From: Puniceibacterium confluentis
Lineage (GTDB): Bacteria > Pseudomonadota > Alphaproteobacteria > Rhodobacterales > Rhodobacteraceae
Assembly (NCBI RefSeq): GCF_007923445.1
Contig: NZ_VOJI01000004.1
Location: forward strand, 186,001 to 250,000
Direction of reading: 5' to 3'
DNA length: 64,000 nucleotides
Positions 49,188 to 58,572 of this stretch are shown in pieces. The number at the start of each line of letters is the position of its first letter. The stretch's first letter is position 1. The notes under the pieces were generated by a model. That model worked only from the letters and a program-made list of their open reading frames with translations. It was not told the DNA's origin and made no database searches. The position numbers and the translations under genes were made by a program.

Positions 49188-50027
49188 ATGACCCCGCCCG
49201 ATGATGCCGATGCCCGCCGCGCCATTGCCCCGGTGATCTGTTATCCGACCGACACCTTGCCATCGCCGGATATGGCGATGTACGCGCGGATCCTGGACAC
49301 TGCGCGCAAAGTCTCGGAAGTCCGTGTGCCGCCGCGGCAGGCCGCGACCTTCAGGGTCGCCGCCGGATATATTTTCCGGATCCAGAGTATTGAGGGTCCA
49401 CAGGTCGGCGACCTCAACCTTTGGAACGCCGATGATATGTCAGAGCGGTTTTATTCCGGCAAGACACGGGCGCTGCACGGAACCCATGTCAGCACCGGCG
49501 ACAGGCTCTGGTCTTGTTTGCCGCACTTGCGTCCGATGGCCACAATTCTGGCGGACAGCCTCGACTGGTACGGCGTGGATGCATTTGGCGGATCGGTGCA
49601 CGACGTGATCGGAACGCGCTGTGATCCCTACACCCACCACCTGCTGAGTGGCGACCAGTACCATCACTGCTGCCATTCCAACCTGACGCGCGCCGTCGCC
49701 GCGCAGCTTGGTGTGACGCTGAGCGAGGCCGAGTCGCATGTGCATGACGTTCTCAACGTTTTCATGTGCACCGGCTTTACCCGCGACACCGGCCAGTATT
49801 TCATGAAGGCCAGCCCGGTGCGACCGGGCGACCATCTGACATTTTTTGCCGAAATCGACTTGCTGGGAGCGCTCAGCGCCTGTCCGGGTGGGGACTGTTC
49901 CGCGAAACATTCCAGCGACAGCGCCGCATGCCACCCGCTGTTGGTGGACATCCTGAAGCCCGACCCGGACAGTCTGGCCGACTGGCGCCCACCCGCCCGG
50001 AACGGATACAGCCGCACACATGGGTGA
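49188..50027 (+). CDS. DUF1989 (urea carboxylase-associated) family protein
   Basis: 279 aa from ATG 49188 (AAAGGAG upstream). VPPRQAATFRVAAGYIFRIQSIEGPQVGDLNLW (key: VGDLNLW) followed by RTLHGTHVSTGD-like ALHGTHVSTGDRLWS and HHCCHSNL are DUF1989 patterns with conserved His/Cys/Asp that could bind metal. Relatives lie near urea carboxylase or are annotated as aminomethyltransferase-like. No urea genes are nearby, so activity is unknown. Confidence 0.82.
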   Translation: MTPPDDADARRAIAPVICYPTDTLPSPDMAMYARILDTARKVSEVRVPPRQAATFRVAAGYIFRIQSIEGPQVGDLNLWNADDMSERFYSGKTRALHGTHVSTGDRLWSCLPHLRPMATILADSLDWYGVDAFGGSVHDVIGTRCDPYTHHLLSGDQYHHCCHSNLTRAVAAQLGVTLSEAESHVHDVLNVFMCTGFTRDTGQYFMKASPVRPGDHLTFFAEIDLLGALSACPGGDCSAKHSSDSAACHPLLVDILKPDPDSLADWRPPARNGYSRTHG

Positions 50028-50057
50028 CAGGAGGTGCGACGCCGCAGCCTCCGTGAG

Positions 50058-50762
50058 TCAGGCGAAAGCAGCTTCCAATGCGATTTCGACCATGTCACCA
50101 AAGCTTTTTTCGCGATCCTCCGAGGACAACGCCTCGTGGGTGATCAGATGGTCAGAGACCGTCAGGACCGCCAAGGCCCGCACGCCATGACGGGCGGCGA
50201 GATTATAGAGTTCCGCCGCCTCCATCTCGACTCCGAGAATGCCGTGACGGGTCATCTGTTCGTTCAGGTCCGGGCGTTCGTCATAGAACACATCCGCCGA
50301 ATAGATTCCGCCGACGTGGGTCGGAACGCCACGCGCCTCGGCGGCCGCCACGGCAGCGCGCAGAAGCTGCCAATCGGCGCAGGGGGCAAAATTCAGTTCC
50401 CTGAAAATGCCCCGTGACGGAGTCGACAGGGTGCTGGCGGTCATCGCGACAATTACGTCGCGGATCTTGACCCTGTCCTGCATCCCGCCGCAGGAGCCGA
50501 TGCGGATCAGTGTCTTTGCGCCGAAGTCACGGATCAGTTCATTCGCATAAATCGACAGTGACGGCATTCCCATTCCGGAACCCTGAATTGTCACCGCGTG
50601 GCCGCGCCACATGCCGGTATAACCCAGCATGCCACGTACCTCGTTGACCAATTCCGCTCCATCAAGAAAGGTTTCGGCCGCCCATCGCGCGCGATAGGGA
50701 TCGCCGGGCAGAAGAACCGTTTCCGCAATCTTCCCCGGTTTCGAACCTATGTGAATTGACAT
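50058..50762 (-). CDS. deoD: Purine-nucleoside phosphorylase (DeoD type)
   Basis: 234 aa, the hexameric PNP length. [12 protein letters not shown] (phosphate loop), [38 protein letters not shown] (ribose/base Met and Glu), and TVSDH (catalytic Asp). It splits purine nucleosides to base and ribose 1-phosphate. Sits 4 bp from the end of the H-NS-like gene upstream on the same strand. Confidence 0.95.
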   Translation of the reverse strand: MSIHIGSKPGKIAETVLLPGDPYRARWAAETFLDGAELVNEVRGMLGYTGMWRGHAVTIQGSGMGMPSLSIYANELIRDFGAKTLIRIGSCGGMQDRVKIRDVIVAMTASTLSTPSRGIFRELNFAPCADWQLLRAAVAAAEARGVPTHVGGIYSADVFYDERPDLNEQMTRHGILGVEMEAAELYNLAARHGVRALAVLTVSDHLITHEALSSEDREKSFGDMVEIALEAAFA

Positions 50763-50766
50763 CGAT

Positions 50767-51075
50767 TCAGATCTTGAGCTCGTCCATTGACTTGCCAGCT
50801 TCCAGAGCGGAAATCACCCAATTGGGTTTGCGGCCTCGACCGGTCCAGGTCTGGCTCGGGTCTGCGGGGTTCGCATATTTCGGCGCGCTTTTGGAACCCT
50901 TGACAGTTCCGCCAAGCAATTCGTCCAGAGAGAACCCGTATTCCTTTGCCGCGTGTTCAGCCGCTTTCTTGGCTTCGGCCTTTCGGCGCGCATCAATGGT
51001 CTTCAGAGCCTTGTCGACATCGCCTTTAAGTTTTTTAAGTTCGTCTTTAGAGAGTGTTTCAAGGTTTATTTGCAT
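50767..51075 (-). CDS. H-NS/HvrA-family DNA-binding protein
   Basis: 102 aa. N-terminal helical oligomerisation part ([20 protein letters not shown]), then the C-terminal H-NS domain [21 protein letters not shown] with the AT-hook-like core TWTGRGRKP. Rhodobacter relatives (HvrA/Spb) regulate photosynthesis and nitrogen genes by binding DNA. AGGAGG precedes its ATG. It lies before deoD and behind ecm. Confidence 0.9.
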   Translation of the reverse strand: MQINLETLSKDELKKLKGDVDKALKTIDARRKAEAKKAAEHAAKEYGFSLDELLGGTVKGSKSAPKYANPADPSQTWTGRGRKPNWVISALEAGKSMDELKI

Positions 51076-51159
51076 GTTTCCTCCTGTATGTCCTTGTTTA
51101 TTTGGAAAACATCAAAAATCCGCAAGACTGTTTTTTGTGTCAATGGCGCGTTTTTTTTC

Positions 51160-51197
51160 CAACGGCGAAAGCCCGCACACCTGAAAGGTGAGCGGGC
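51160..51197 (-). terminator. Terminator after ecm
   Basis: On the minus strand GCCCGC-t-CACCT / AGGTG-t-GCGGGC form an 11-bp interrupted stem with loop TTC, then TTTCGCC. It lies ~30 bp after the ecm stop. Confidence 0.65.
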
Positions 51198-51226
51198 GGG
51201 GGATGCAAACAAGCTCCGGGATAAGT

Positions 51227-53209
51227 TTATTCGGCGGCCAGGGCCTTTGGATCGACCAGTGTAACGATATCCTTCATGATGGTGTTCAGCTCAAAATCTT
51301 TAGGCGTGTACACCTTTGCAACTCCCATGGACGTCAGCCTTCTGGCGTCGTCCTCAGGAATAATGCCTCCGACTATCACAGGGATATTTCCCAGGCCAGC
51401 CTCCTTCATGCGTTTCATCAGATCTTCGACAAGAGGGATATGACTGCCGGAAAGAATGGAGAGCCCGACAACATGCGCCCCGTTTTCTGCAGCGCGTACA
51501 ATCTCTTCCGGGGTCAGCCGAATACCTTCGTAGTCAATCTCCATCCCGCAGTCCCGCGCCCGGAACGCAATCTGTTCTGCACCATTCGAGTGCCCATCCA
51601 GCCCCGGCTTGCCCACAAGGAACCGCAGCCGTTTGCCCAGCCGGTCACTGACCACGTTCACGGCGTTGCGGATCTCGTCCAGCCCTTCGGTCTTGTTGGA
51701 AATGGCCCGCGATACACCCGTGGGGCCGCGGTATTCGCCATAGACGGCCCGCATTTCGGCCGCCCATTCGCCGGTGGTGACGCCAGCTCTGGCGCAGGCA
51801 ATCGACGGCTCCATGACGTTGCGTCCTTCCTGGGCGGCCGCGCGCAGGCCCGCCAGAGCGACCGCGACAGCCGCGTTGTCCCGCTCCGCTTTCCATGCAT
51901 GCAGGCGACTGATCTGTTCCTGTTCGGTCGCAGGATCGACAACCATGATGCCGCCATCCTCGTCCATTAAGGGCGAAGGTTCCGTGCCGGTGAATCGGTT
52001 CACCCCCACGACCACGGTTTCATTTCGCTCGATCCGGCCCAGACGTTCGGCATTGCTGTCGACCAGGCGGCCTTTCATGTACTCAATTGCGTTGATCGCC
52101 CCGCCCATCGACCCCAGGTTTGCCAGTTCCGCCCGGGCGCCGTCTTTCAGTGCCTCGACCTTGCGGTCGACGGCGGGATTGCCGTCAAACAGGTCGTCGA
52201 ATTCCAGCAGGTCGGTTTCGTAGGCCATGATCTGCTGCATCCGCATCGACCATTGCTGATCCCAGGGACGGGGCAGGCCAAGTGCCTCGTTCCAGGCCGG
52301 CAATTGGACCGCACGGGCACGGGCGTTTTTCGACAGGGTCACGGCCAGCATTTCGATCAGAATGCGGTAGACGTTGTTTTCGGGCTGCTGTTCGGTCAGG
52401 CCCAGGGAATTCACCTGCACGCCATATCGGAACCTGCGGTGTTTGGCCTCCTCGATTCCATAGCGCTCGCGCAGCAACTCGTCCCAGAGATCGACAAAGG
52501 CGCGCATCTTGCACATCTCGGTCACAAACCGGATTCCGGCGTTCACAAAAAACGAAATCCGTGCGGCCAGCGCCGGGAAGTCCTCTGGCGCGACCCGGGG
52601 TTTGAGTTCGTCGAGAACGGCGGTCGCCGTGGCCAGCGCAAAGGCAAGTTCCTGCTCGGGCGTCGCACCTGCCTCTTGCAGGTGGTACGAGCACACGTTC
52701 ATCGGGTTCCATTTGGGAACATGGGTGTAACAATATTCCGCCACGTCGCCGATCATCTTCAGCGATGGCTTGGGCGGGCAGATATAGGTGCCGCGCGACA
52801 GGTATTCCTTGATCAGATCATTCTGGACCGTGCCCTGCAGACCGGCGACATCGACGCCTTGTTCCTCTGCCACCGCGATATAGAGCGACAGCAGCCAGGG
52901 CGCGGTCGCATTGATCGTCATCGACGTGTTCATCTGATCCAGCGGGATCTGATCAAACAGGGCCCGCATGTCCCCGAGATGGCAGACCGGAACACCGACC
53001 TTGCCGACCTCGCCGCGCGCCAGGATATGGTCGCTGTCATAGCCGGTCTGGGTCGGAAGATCGAAAGCCACGGACAGTCCGGTCTGGCCTTTGGCAAGGT
53101 TGCCACGGTACAATGCATTCGAGGCCTTGGCTGTCGAATGCCCCGCATAGGTGCGGATCAGCCAAGGTTTGTCGCGTTTGACTTCGGTCGCTGTGGTGCT
53201 CTCGGACAT
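51227..53209 (-). CDS. ecm: Ethylmalonyl-CoA mutase
   Basis: 660 aa from ATG 53209 (GAGGGT before). N-terminal methylmalonyl-CoA mutase-like barrel with SVAFDLPTQTGYDSDH, SMTINATAPWLLSLYI and YCYTHVPKWNPMNVCSYH (split as needed: NPMNVCSYHLQEAG), and a C-terminal B12-binding domain with DxHxxG (GLDGHSNGAEQ) near residue 535 and IIPEDDARRL. Length ~660 and closeness to ccr fit Ecm rather than methylmalonyl-CoA mutase. It converts ethylmalonyl-CoA to methylsuccinyl-CoA with adenosylcobalamin. Confidence 0.95.
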   Translation of the reverse strand: MSESTTATEVKRDKPWLIRTYAGHSTAKASNALYRGNLAKGQTGLSVAFDLPTQTGYDSDHILARGEVGKVGVPVCHLGDMRALFDQIPLDQMNTSMTINATAPWLLSLYIAVAEEQGVDVAGLQGTVQNDLIKEYLSRGTYICPPKPSLKMIGDVAEYCYTHVPKWNPMNVCSYHLQEAGATPEQELAFALATATAVLDELKPRVAPEDFPALAARISFFVNAGIRFVTEMCKMRAFVDLWDELLRERYGIEEAKHRRFRYGVQVNSLGLTEQQPENNVYRILIEMLAVTLSKNARARAVQLPAWNEALGLPRPWDQQWSMRMQQIMAYETDLLEFDDLFDGNPAVDRKVEALKDGARAELANLGSMGGAINAIEYMKGRLVDSNAERLGRIERNETVVVGVNRFTGTEPSPLMDEDGGIMVVDPATEQEQISRLHAWKAERDNAAVAVALAGLRAAAQEGRNVMEPSIACARAGVTTGEWAAEMRAVYGEYRGPTGVSRAISNKTEGLDEIRNAVNVVSDRLGKRLRFLVGKPGLDGHSNGAEQIAFRARDCGMEIDYEGIRLTPEEIVRAAENGAHVVGLSILSGSHIPLVEDLMKRMKEAGLGNIPVIVGGIIPEDDARRLTSMGVAKVYTPKDFELNTIMKDIVTLVDPKALAAE

Positions 53210-53457
53210 CTGACCCTCGTGAATCATTCAGGAAATCTTGTTGCGTCAATGGGTGAATAATCGAAAGATTATGTCCCTGTCAATTCGCTGCGTTGCGGCA
53301 TGTCGGCCGTTTTGATCCTCGGCGCGATTTCAGAGTTACAAAAATGTCGCAGTTTCCAACCTGGGCCGATTATTTTTTCAGCGGTCTTACCAGAGTTGGG
53401 GGGGCGTACCCATTTGCTGCCCGTTATCGTAACCGTACTAGAGTAAAGGATGCTGAG

Positions 53458-53778
53458 ATGGGAATTTCTGTTCGTCAATCGCTTGCGGTCCTCTTTGTCG
53501 CCGGGTTGGGTCTGTCTGCCTGTTCGACCGAAAATATTGCAGACAACACCGTGGATGCGACCGTTTTCGCCACGAAAACCGTGGTCAAAGGCGCGGTCGG
53601 TGCCGGCAAGCTTGCCTATAAGGGCACAGCCGCCGCCGTCAACGCGGCGCGCGACAGCACCGCAACCAAGGACTCGTTCCCGGCCGGCACTCCGGTCTGT
53701 ACCAACGCCAACGGCGGCTACTACGAAGCGCTGCAGAACAATGATGGCGTGTACTACTGCCTCGCAATGAAGAAATAA
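53458..53778 (+). CDS. Small putative lipoprotein
   Basis: 106 aa from ATG 53458. Signal sequence with lipobox LGLSAC near residue 21, then an Ala/Thr/Lys-rich amphipathic stretch (FATKTVVKGAVGAGKLAYKG) and a C-terminal part with two Cys (TPVCTNANGGYYEAL, VYYCLAMKK). No family known. It is divergent from ecm across ~250 bp. Confidence 0.72.
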   Translation: MGISVRQSLAVLFVAGLGLSACSTENIADNTVDATVFATKTVVKGAVGAGKLAYKGTAAAVNAARDSTATKDSFPAGTPVCTNANGGYYEALQNNDGVYYCLAMKK

Positions 53779-53923
53779 GCCGAAAGGCGCCGTCCGGACT
53801 TGGCTCCGGCGGCGCCCCCGCACCAGTCAGGCTGTGACAAGGTTATGTTTGCCTGCGCAGTCCGGCCCCCGGTCCGGTGACTGACACTTGCCGCGATGAA
53901 GGCCAGCTGGCACCCTCGGCCAT

Positions 53924-55270
53924 ATGAGTGCAACGATCACCCTGCCGGTCTGGCTGTTTACCCTGATATTGCTGTTTGCGGCTGTGACGCTGGCGTCGCA
54001 CTTCCTGTTTCCCTCTGTTCGCTGGTATCTGCGCCGTCGCGCGGAACGTGTGGTCGCGCGGCTCAACCAACGGCTCGAACGCCCGATACAGCCCTTCAAG
54101 CTGGCCCGGCGCAGCGATATGATCCAGCGGCTTTGTTATGATCCCGAGGTGACGCGGGCGATTGTCGAACACGCCCGGGAATACGGCGTGCGCGAGGATG
54201 TGGCCTTTGAACAGGCGCGCCGGTACGCGCGCGAAATTGTGCCATCGTTTTCGGCGACGGCCTATTATGGCGTTGCCATCCGTCTGGCCCGCATCTTCAG
54301 CAACGCGCTGTACCGTGTCCGGCTCGGCTATCAGGACGAAGCGGCGCTTGCCGCCGTCGACCGCGATGCCACGGTTGTCTTTGTGATGAACCACCGTTCG
54401 AACATGGATTATGTTCTGGTGACATATCTCGCGGCCAACCGCTCGGCACTGTCCTATGCGGTGGGAGAATGGGCGCGGGTCTGGCCGCTGTCCTTTCTGA
54501 TCAAGGCGATGGGGGCGTATTTCATCCGCCGCAAATCCCGCAACGCGCTCTATCGGCGGGTGCTGGCGCGCTATGTGCAGATGGCGACACAGGGCGGCGT
54601 GGCGCAGGCCCTGTTCCCCGAAGGCGGTCTCAGCCTTGACGGAGCGATCGCGCCGCCCCGGATGGGCCTGCTGAAGTACATCCTGGAAGGGGCCGACCTG
54701 TCGCAACGCGATGTGGTGTTTGTGCCTGTTGCGCTGAATTACGACCGGGTGCTCGAGGATCGCATCCTGTTGGCGGCAGGTGCTGCGGGCACACGGCGTT
54801 TCCGGGCACGCATCAGCGTCGTCGCCGGATTTGCCATCCGGACCTTCTGGCGTCGTCTGACCGGCAGGTTTGACGGTTTCGGGTACGCGGCTGTCAATTT
54901 CGGCCCGCCGGTGTCATTGCGCGCGCATCCCGGCCTGGCGGCGGATGCCGATGCGCTGGCGGCCGAAGTCATGCAACGGATCGCGGCGGTTGTTCCGGCG
55001 CTGCCCGTACCGGTGGTTGCATATGTTCTGGGGCACCACGGCCCGTTGACCCGTTTGCAGATCATGCAGCACGTCGCGCAACGGATGGACGGCCCGGACC
55101 TGCCGCCGCTGCACCTGCCCGGCGATGATCACAGCAGCGCGGTCGAAAGCGGCATCAGCGCGCTTTTGTCGCGCCGCATCATCCTGGAGCGTGACGGCAT
55201 CTGTTCAATTGCCCCGGACCAACGTCCTGCCCTTGATTTCTATGCGAATTCGGTGCGCCATCTGTTCTGA
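53924..55270 (+). CDS. PlsB-like glycerol-3-phosphate acyltransferase
   Basis: 448 aa. N-terminal TM helix (residues ~8-28), then acyltransferase blocks: VMNHRSNMDYVLV (HX4D, near residue 155), GAYFIRRKSRNALYRRVL, FPEGGLSLDG and VFVPVALNYDRVLED. These are PlsB-type blocks I-IV, shorter than E. coli PlsB. It should acylate glycerol 3-phosphate or a related acceptor. Located directly before ccr, with 167 bp between. Alternative: an acyltransferase for ornithine or other lipids. Confidence 0.8.
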   Translation: MSATITLPVWLFTLILLFAAVTLASHFLFPSVRWYLRRRAERVVARLNQRLERPIQPFKLARRSDMIQRLCYDPEVTRAIVEHAREYGVREDVAFEQARRYAREIVPSFSATAYYGVAIRLARIFSNALYRVRLGYQDEAALAAVDRDATVVFVMNHRSNMDYVLVTYLAANRSALSYAVGEWARVWPLSFLIKAMGAYFIRRKSRNALYRRVLARYVQMATQGGVAQALFPEGGLSLDGAIAPPRMGLLKYILEGADLSQRDVVFVPVALNYDRVLEDRILLAAGAAGTRRFRARISVVAGFAIRTFWRRLTGRFDGFGYAAVNFGPPVSLRAHPGLAADADALAAEVMQRIAAVVPALPVPVVAYVLGHHGPLTRLQIMQHVAQRMDGPDLPPLHLPGDDHSSAVESGISALLSRRIILERDGICSIAPDQRPALDFYANSVRHLF

Positions 55271-55437
55271 CAGTTTCTGCAGGCGCAGCCAGATTGCTGC
55301 AATCGCTCGGTCATAAAGTTACAAAATACATCTTAATGTTGTTGCAATGTTGCGTGACCGGCGATATTTCCGGGGAAATCGTCGTGATTCTGCATTGCGG
55401 CACAAGCGAAACGTTAACTTTCTAGATGGAGGCCCTG
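55271..55437 (+). promoter_or_regulatory. Upstream region of ccr
   Basis: Contains the perfect palindrome TTGCTGCAA (55294-55302) and a TTGTTGCAATGTTGCG cluster (55339-55354). Repeated TTGC/GCAA elements resemble sites of RamB/PccR-type regulators of propionyl-CoA and ethylmalonyl-CoA genes; this is inference from memory of the motif. GGAGG (55429-55433) is the ccr ribosome site. Confidence 0.4.
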
Positions 55438-56724
55438 ATGGCTCTGGACACGAACCCCGGTATCGCCACCTACGATGCACCTGAAAAAGACCTCTACGAA
55501 GTGGGTGAGATGCCGCCGATGGGGTATGTCCCCAAAAAGATGTATTCCTGGGCGATCCGGCGCGAACGCCACGGCGAACCGGACAAGTCGTTCCAGATCG
55601 AAGTGGTGGATACCTGGGATATCGACAGCCACGAAGTGCTGGTCCTGGTGATGGCGGCCGGGGTGAACTACAACGGCGTGTGGGCCGGACTTGGCGTGCC
55701 GATCAGTCCTTTCGACGTGCACAAGCAGGATTTCCACATCGCCGGTTCGGATGCTTCCGGGATCGTGTGGAAGGTGGGCGACAAGGTCAAGCGCTGGAAA
55801 GTCGGTGACGAGGTGGTCATCCACTGCAATCAGGACGACGGCGACGACGAGCACTGCAACGGCGGTGATCCGATGTACTCTCCGAGCCAGCGGATCTGGG
55901 GCTATGAAACCGGCGACGGCAGCTTTTCGCAGTTCACCAAGGTGCAGGCCCAGCAGCTGATGCCGCGCCCGAAGCATCTGACCTGGGAAGAGGCGGCCTG
56001 TTACACGCTGACCCTCGCCACCGCTTACCGGATGCTGTTCGGGCACGAGCCGCACGAACTGAAACCCGGACAGAACGTGCTGGTCTGGGGGGCGTCGGGC
56101 GGACTGGGCTCTTATGCGATCCAGCTGGCCAATACCGCCGGTGCCAATGCGATCGGCGTGATTTCGGATGAAAGCAAGCGTCAGTTCGTGATGGATCAGG
56201 GCGCCAAGGGCGTGATCAATCGCAAGGACTTCAATTGCTGGGGGCAGCTGCCTACGGTCAACACGCCGGAATACAATGAATGGCTGAAAGAGGCCCGCAA
56301 GTTCGGCAAGGCGATCTGGGACATTCTGGGCAAGGGCGTCAGCGTCGACATGGTGTTCGAACACCCCGGCGAAGCGACATTCCCGGTTTCGACCCTTGTG
56401 GTCAAGAAGGGGGGCATGGTGGTGATCTGCGCCGGAACCTCCGGGTTCAACTGCACCTTTGACGTCCGTTACATGTGGATGCACCAGAAGCGGTTGCAGG
56501 GTTCGCACTTTGCCAATCTCAAGCAGGCCTCCGCGGCCAACAAGCTGATGATCGAGCGCCGCCTCGACCCCTGCATGTCCGAGGTCTTTCCCTGGGATGA
56601 AATTCCGCAGGCACACATGAAGATGCTGCGCAACGAACACAAGCCCGGCAACATGTCGGTGCTGGTGCAGGCCCCGACCACCGGTTTGCGCACACTTGAG
56701 GACGCACTCGAAGCGCGCCGCTGA
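55438..56724 (+). CDS. ccr: Crotonyl-CoA carboxylase/reductase
   Basis: 428 aa from ATG 55438; an ATG at 55426 overlaps the ribosome site. MDR-superfamily protein without zinc ligands, with AAGVNYNGVWAGLG (conserved Asn that helps bind CO2), NADPH loop WGASGGLGSYA near residue 217, VSVDMVFEHPGEATFP and HQKRLQGSHFANLKQA. It reductively carboxylates crotonyl-CoA to ethylmalonyl-CoA, the key step of the ethylmalonyl-CoA pathway. Followed by a strong terminator. Confidence 0.97.
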   Translation: MALDTNPGIATYDAPEKDLYEVGEMPPMGYVPKKMYSWAIRRERHGEPDKSFQIEVVDTWDIDSHEVLVLVMAAGVNYNGVWAGLGVPISPFDVHKQDFHIAGSDASGIVWKVGDKVKRWKVGDEVVIHCNQDDGDDEHCNGGDPMYSPSQRIWGYETGDGSFSQFTKVQAQQLMPRPKHLTWEEAACYTLTLATAYRMLFGHEPHELKPGQNVLVWGASGGLGSYAIQLANTAGANAIGVISDESKRQFVMDQGAKGVINRKDFNCWGQLPTVNTPEYNEWLKEARKFGKAIWDILGKGVSVDMVFEHPGEATFPVSTLVVKKGGMVVICAGTSGFNCTFDVRYMWMHQKRLQGSHFANLKQASAANKLMIERRLDPCMSEVFPWDEIPQAHMKMLRNEHKPGNMSVLVQAPTTGLRTLEDALEARR

Positions 56725-56749
56725 GAAACGGTCCCGCTTTGGCCTGACG

Positions 56750-56786
56750 CCGCCCGCGAATCGATTTCGGTTTCGCGGGCGGTTTT
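56750..56786 (+). terminator. Rho-independent terminator of ccr
   Basis: CCGCCCGCGAA and TTCGCGGGCGG form a perfect 11-bp stem around TCGATTTCGGT, followed by TTTTGC. Confidence 0.88.
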
Positions 56787-56937
56787 GCATCCGGTAACCG
56801 GCTGCACGGAAATACAGTCACTTCCAGATCCCCGCCTCACCATTTCTGATGAGGTGCAATTCGCGAATATTAACGATTCCGAGGCTATGATAGGCTTTCA
56901 TTAATTGATCGTTAACCAATAGAAAGTGAGACTCGGC

Positions 56938-57144
56938 ATGGCACACGACTGGATTATCGACGTACTGACCGATCTGAAGACTTTCGCCCGATCCAATGGA
57001 TTCGAGGCTTTGGCCGAACAGCTGGATGACACCCAGATGGTCGCGCAGATCGAGATTGCGTCGCATGCCAAAGGAATGGCCTGTGGGTTACGCAATGACG
57101 ACCTCGTCACTGGACGGGATCATGGAGCAACTGGAATGCGCTGA
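56938..57144 (+). CDS. Small conserved-looking protein upstream of luxR
   Basis: 68 aa from ATG 56938. The first ~50 residues are a likely helical mini-domain (DWIIDVLTDLKTFARSNG, EALAEQLDDTQMVAQIEIAS). AGAAAGTGAG lies upstream. Its end overlaps the start of luxR by up to ~50 bp in another frame. I recall short proteins with this LxDLKTFARxNGxxxLAEQLDD sequence in many Rhodobacteraceae (not verified). Function unknown; overlap suggests co-translation with luxR. Confidence 0.68.
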   Translation: MAHDWIIDVLTDLKTFARSNGFEALAEQLDDTQMVAQIEIASHAKGMACGLRNDDLVTGRDHGATGMR

Positions 57145-57811
57145 TGCGCTCGATGGTCTGCAAACAGCGTCCGAGGCGCTGCGAAATCACTACCAGATCG
57201 ACCATCTCGTCTACCACTGGGTCAGCAGCAGCGGCCAGCAATATGGCTGCGGCACCTACTGTCCCGACTGGGTCGCGCGCTATCTGGACGCCGGGTATTT
57301 GCGCATCGACCCTGTGATTGTCGGCTGTTATCAGCGTTTTCATCCGGTCGACTGGAAACGGCTGGACTGGTCGAGCAAGGCGGCCCGCGCGTTTCAGAAG
57401 GACGCTCTGGAACACGGGGTCGGCAATCAGGGATATTCCATTCCGATCCGCGGGCCCAATGGCCAATTCGCTCTGTTTACCATCAATCATTCCTGTCACG
57501 ACGAAGCCTGGGCCGAATTCACCGAGTCCAACCGTCGGCAGCTGATCCTGCTGGCGCATGCTTTCAATCAAAAGGCGCTGGAACTCGAACCGGAGCGGTC
57601 TCCGATGGCCGCACAGGCGCTTTCCCCGCGCGAGGTGGATGCGATGACGCTGCTGGCCGTGGGTTACAGTCGGGCGCAGGTCGCCGACACGTTGTCGATT
57701 TCCGAAAATACGCTGCGGGTCTACATTGAAAGCGCCCGCCACAAGCTGGGGGCTCTGAACACGACACACGCAGTGGCCAAGGCAATTTCGCGCGGGGTCA
57801 TCGTCGTCTGA
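57095..57811 (+). CDS. LuxR-type quorum-sensing regulator
   Basis: 238 aa from ATG 57095; ATG 57122 is a plausible later start. N-terminal autoinducer domain with VYHWVSSS, TYCPDWVARYLDAGYLRIDPV (residues 54-74; W, Y and D that contact acyl-homoserine lactones in TraR/LuxR) and a C-terminal LuxR HTH, LSPREVDAMTLLAVGYS then TLSISENTLRVYIESAR. It should bind AHL and control genes including luxI downstream (85 bp away). Cognate signal unknown. Confidence 0.93.
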   Translation: MTTSSLDGIMEQLECADALDGLQTASEALRNHYQIDHLVYHWVSSSGQQYGCGTYCPDWVARYLDAGYLRIDPVIVGCYQRFHPVDWKRLDWSSKAARAFQKDALEHGVGNQGYSIPIRGPNGQFALFTINHSCHDEAWAEFTESNRRQLILLAHAFNQKALELEPERSPMAAQALSPREVDAMTLLAVGYSRAQVADTLSISENTLRVYIESARHKLGALNTTHAVAKAISRGVIVV

Positions 57812-57896
57812 ACGTTCAGGGCCGCACGGTCCTTTCCGAATTCGTTAATCATGCCGTCGCAGCCTTTCTCGTCTGAACATGAGGGAGCGTTGCACC

Positions 57897-58535
57897 ATGA
57901 TCCGTTATCTTTATGCCGACCAGCTGAGCCAATTTCCGCATCTTGCCCGCGCCATGTTCCGCGACCGTGCGGACCAGTTCAAGACCCGCCTAGGCTGGGA
58001 AGTCGCGGTCGATGGCGCAGGCGAAGAGCGGGATGCCTATGACGATCTGAACCCGCTCTACGTGATCTGGGAAAAGCCCTGCGGCGGACACGGCGGCTCC
58101 ATGCGGCTGCTGCCGACGCTGGGGCGCACCATGGTGAACGACCACTTCGCGCATCTGACGGACGGTGTGCGCATCGAAAGCCCGCTGATCTGGGAATGCA
58201 CCCGGTTCTGCCTTGCCCGGGACGCGGCCCCCGGTACGGCCGCGGCGCTGATGCTGGCGGGCGGCGAGATTTTGCGCGGCTTTGGCGTCGAACATTACGT
58301 GGGTGTGTTCGATGCGCGGATGGTGCGGATCTACCGCCACATCGGAGCGTCCCCCGACATTCTCGGAAGCCAGGGATCGGGGCGCAACAGGATCAGCGTC
58401 GGGCTGTGGGACTTTTCGCCCCGGGCACAGGCGCGGGTCGCGGCACGTGCGGGCATTTCGCCCGAACTGTCCAAGCTCTGGTTCGAGCGTGCCTTTGGCC
58501 GCGACGTTGCGATGCGCAAAAACCGCGCCGCCTGA
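57897..58535 (+). CDS. luxI: Acyl-homoserine lactone synthase (LuxI type)
   Basis: 212 aa from ATG 57897 (GAGGGAG upstream). Conserved residues of LuxI are all visible: R24, F28, W34 (RDRADQFKTRLGW), Asp in the DAYDD loop (47/49/50), R70 in SMRLLPT, F84, E100 and R103 (WECTRF). It makes an N-acyl-homoserine lactone from SAM and acyl-ACP. Paired with luxR just upstream. Confidence 0.95.
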   Translation: MIRYLYADQLSQFPHLARAMFRDRADQFKTRLGWEVAVDGAGEERDAYDDLNPLYVIWEKPCGGHGGSMRLLPTLGRTMVNDHFAHLTDGVRIESPLIWECTRFCLARDAAPGTAAALMLAGGEILRGFGVEHYVGVFDARMVRIYRHIGASPDILGSQGSGRNRISVGLWDFSPRAQARVAARAGISPELSKLWFERAFGRDVAMRKNRAA

Positions 58536-58572
58536 TCTGGCGCAGATCGGGGCGGGGTTGTAGTGTCCGGCC

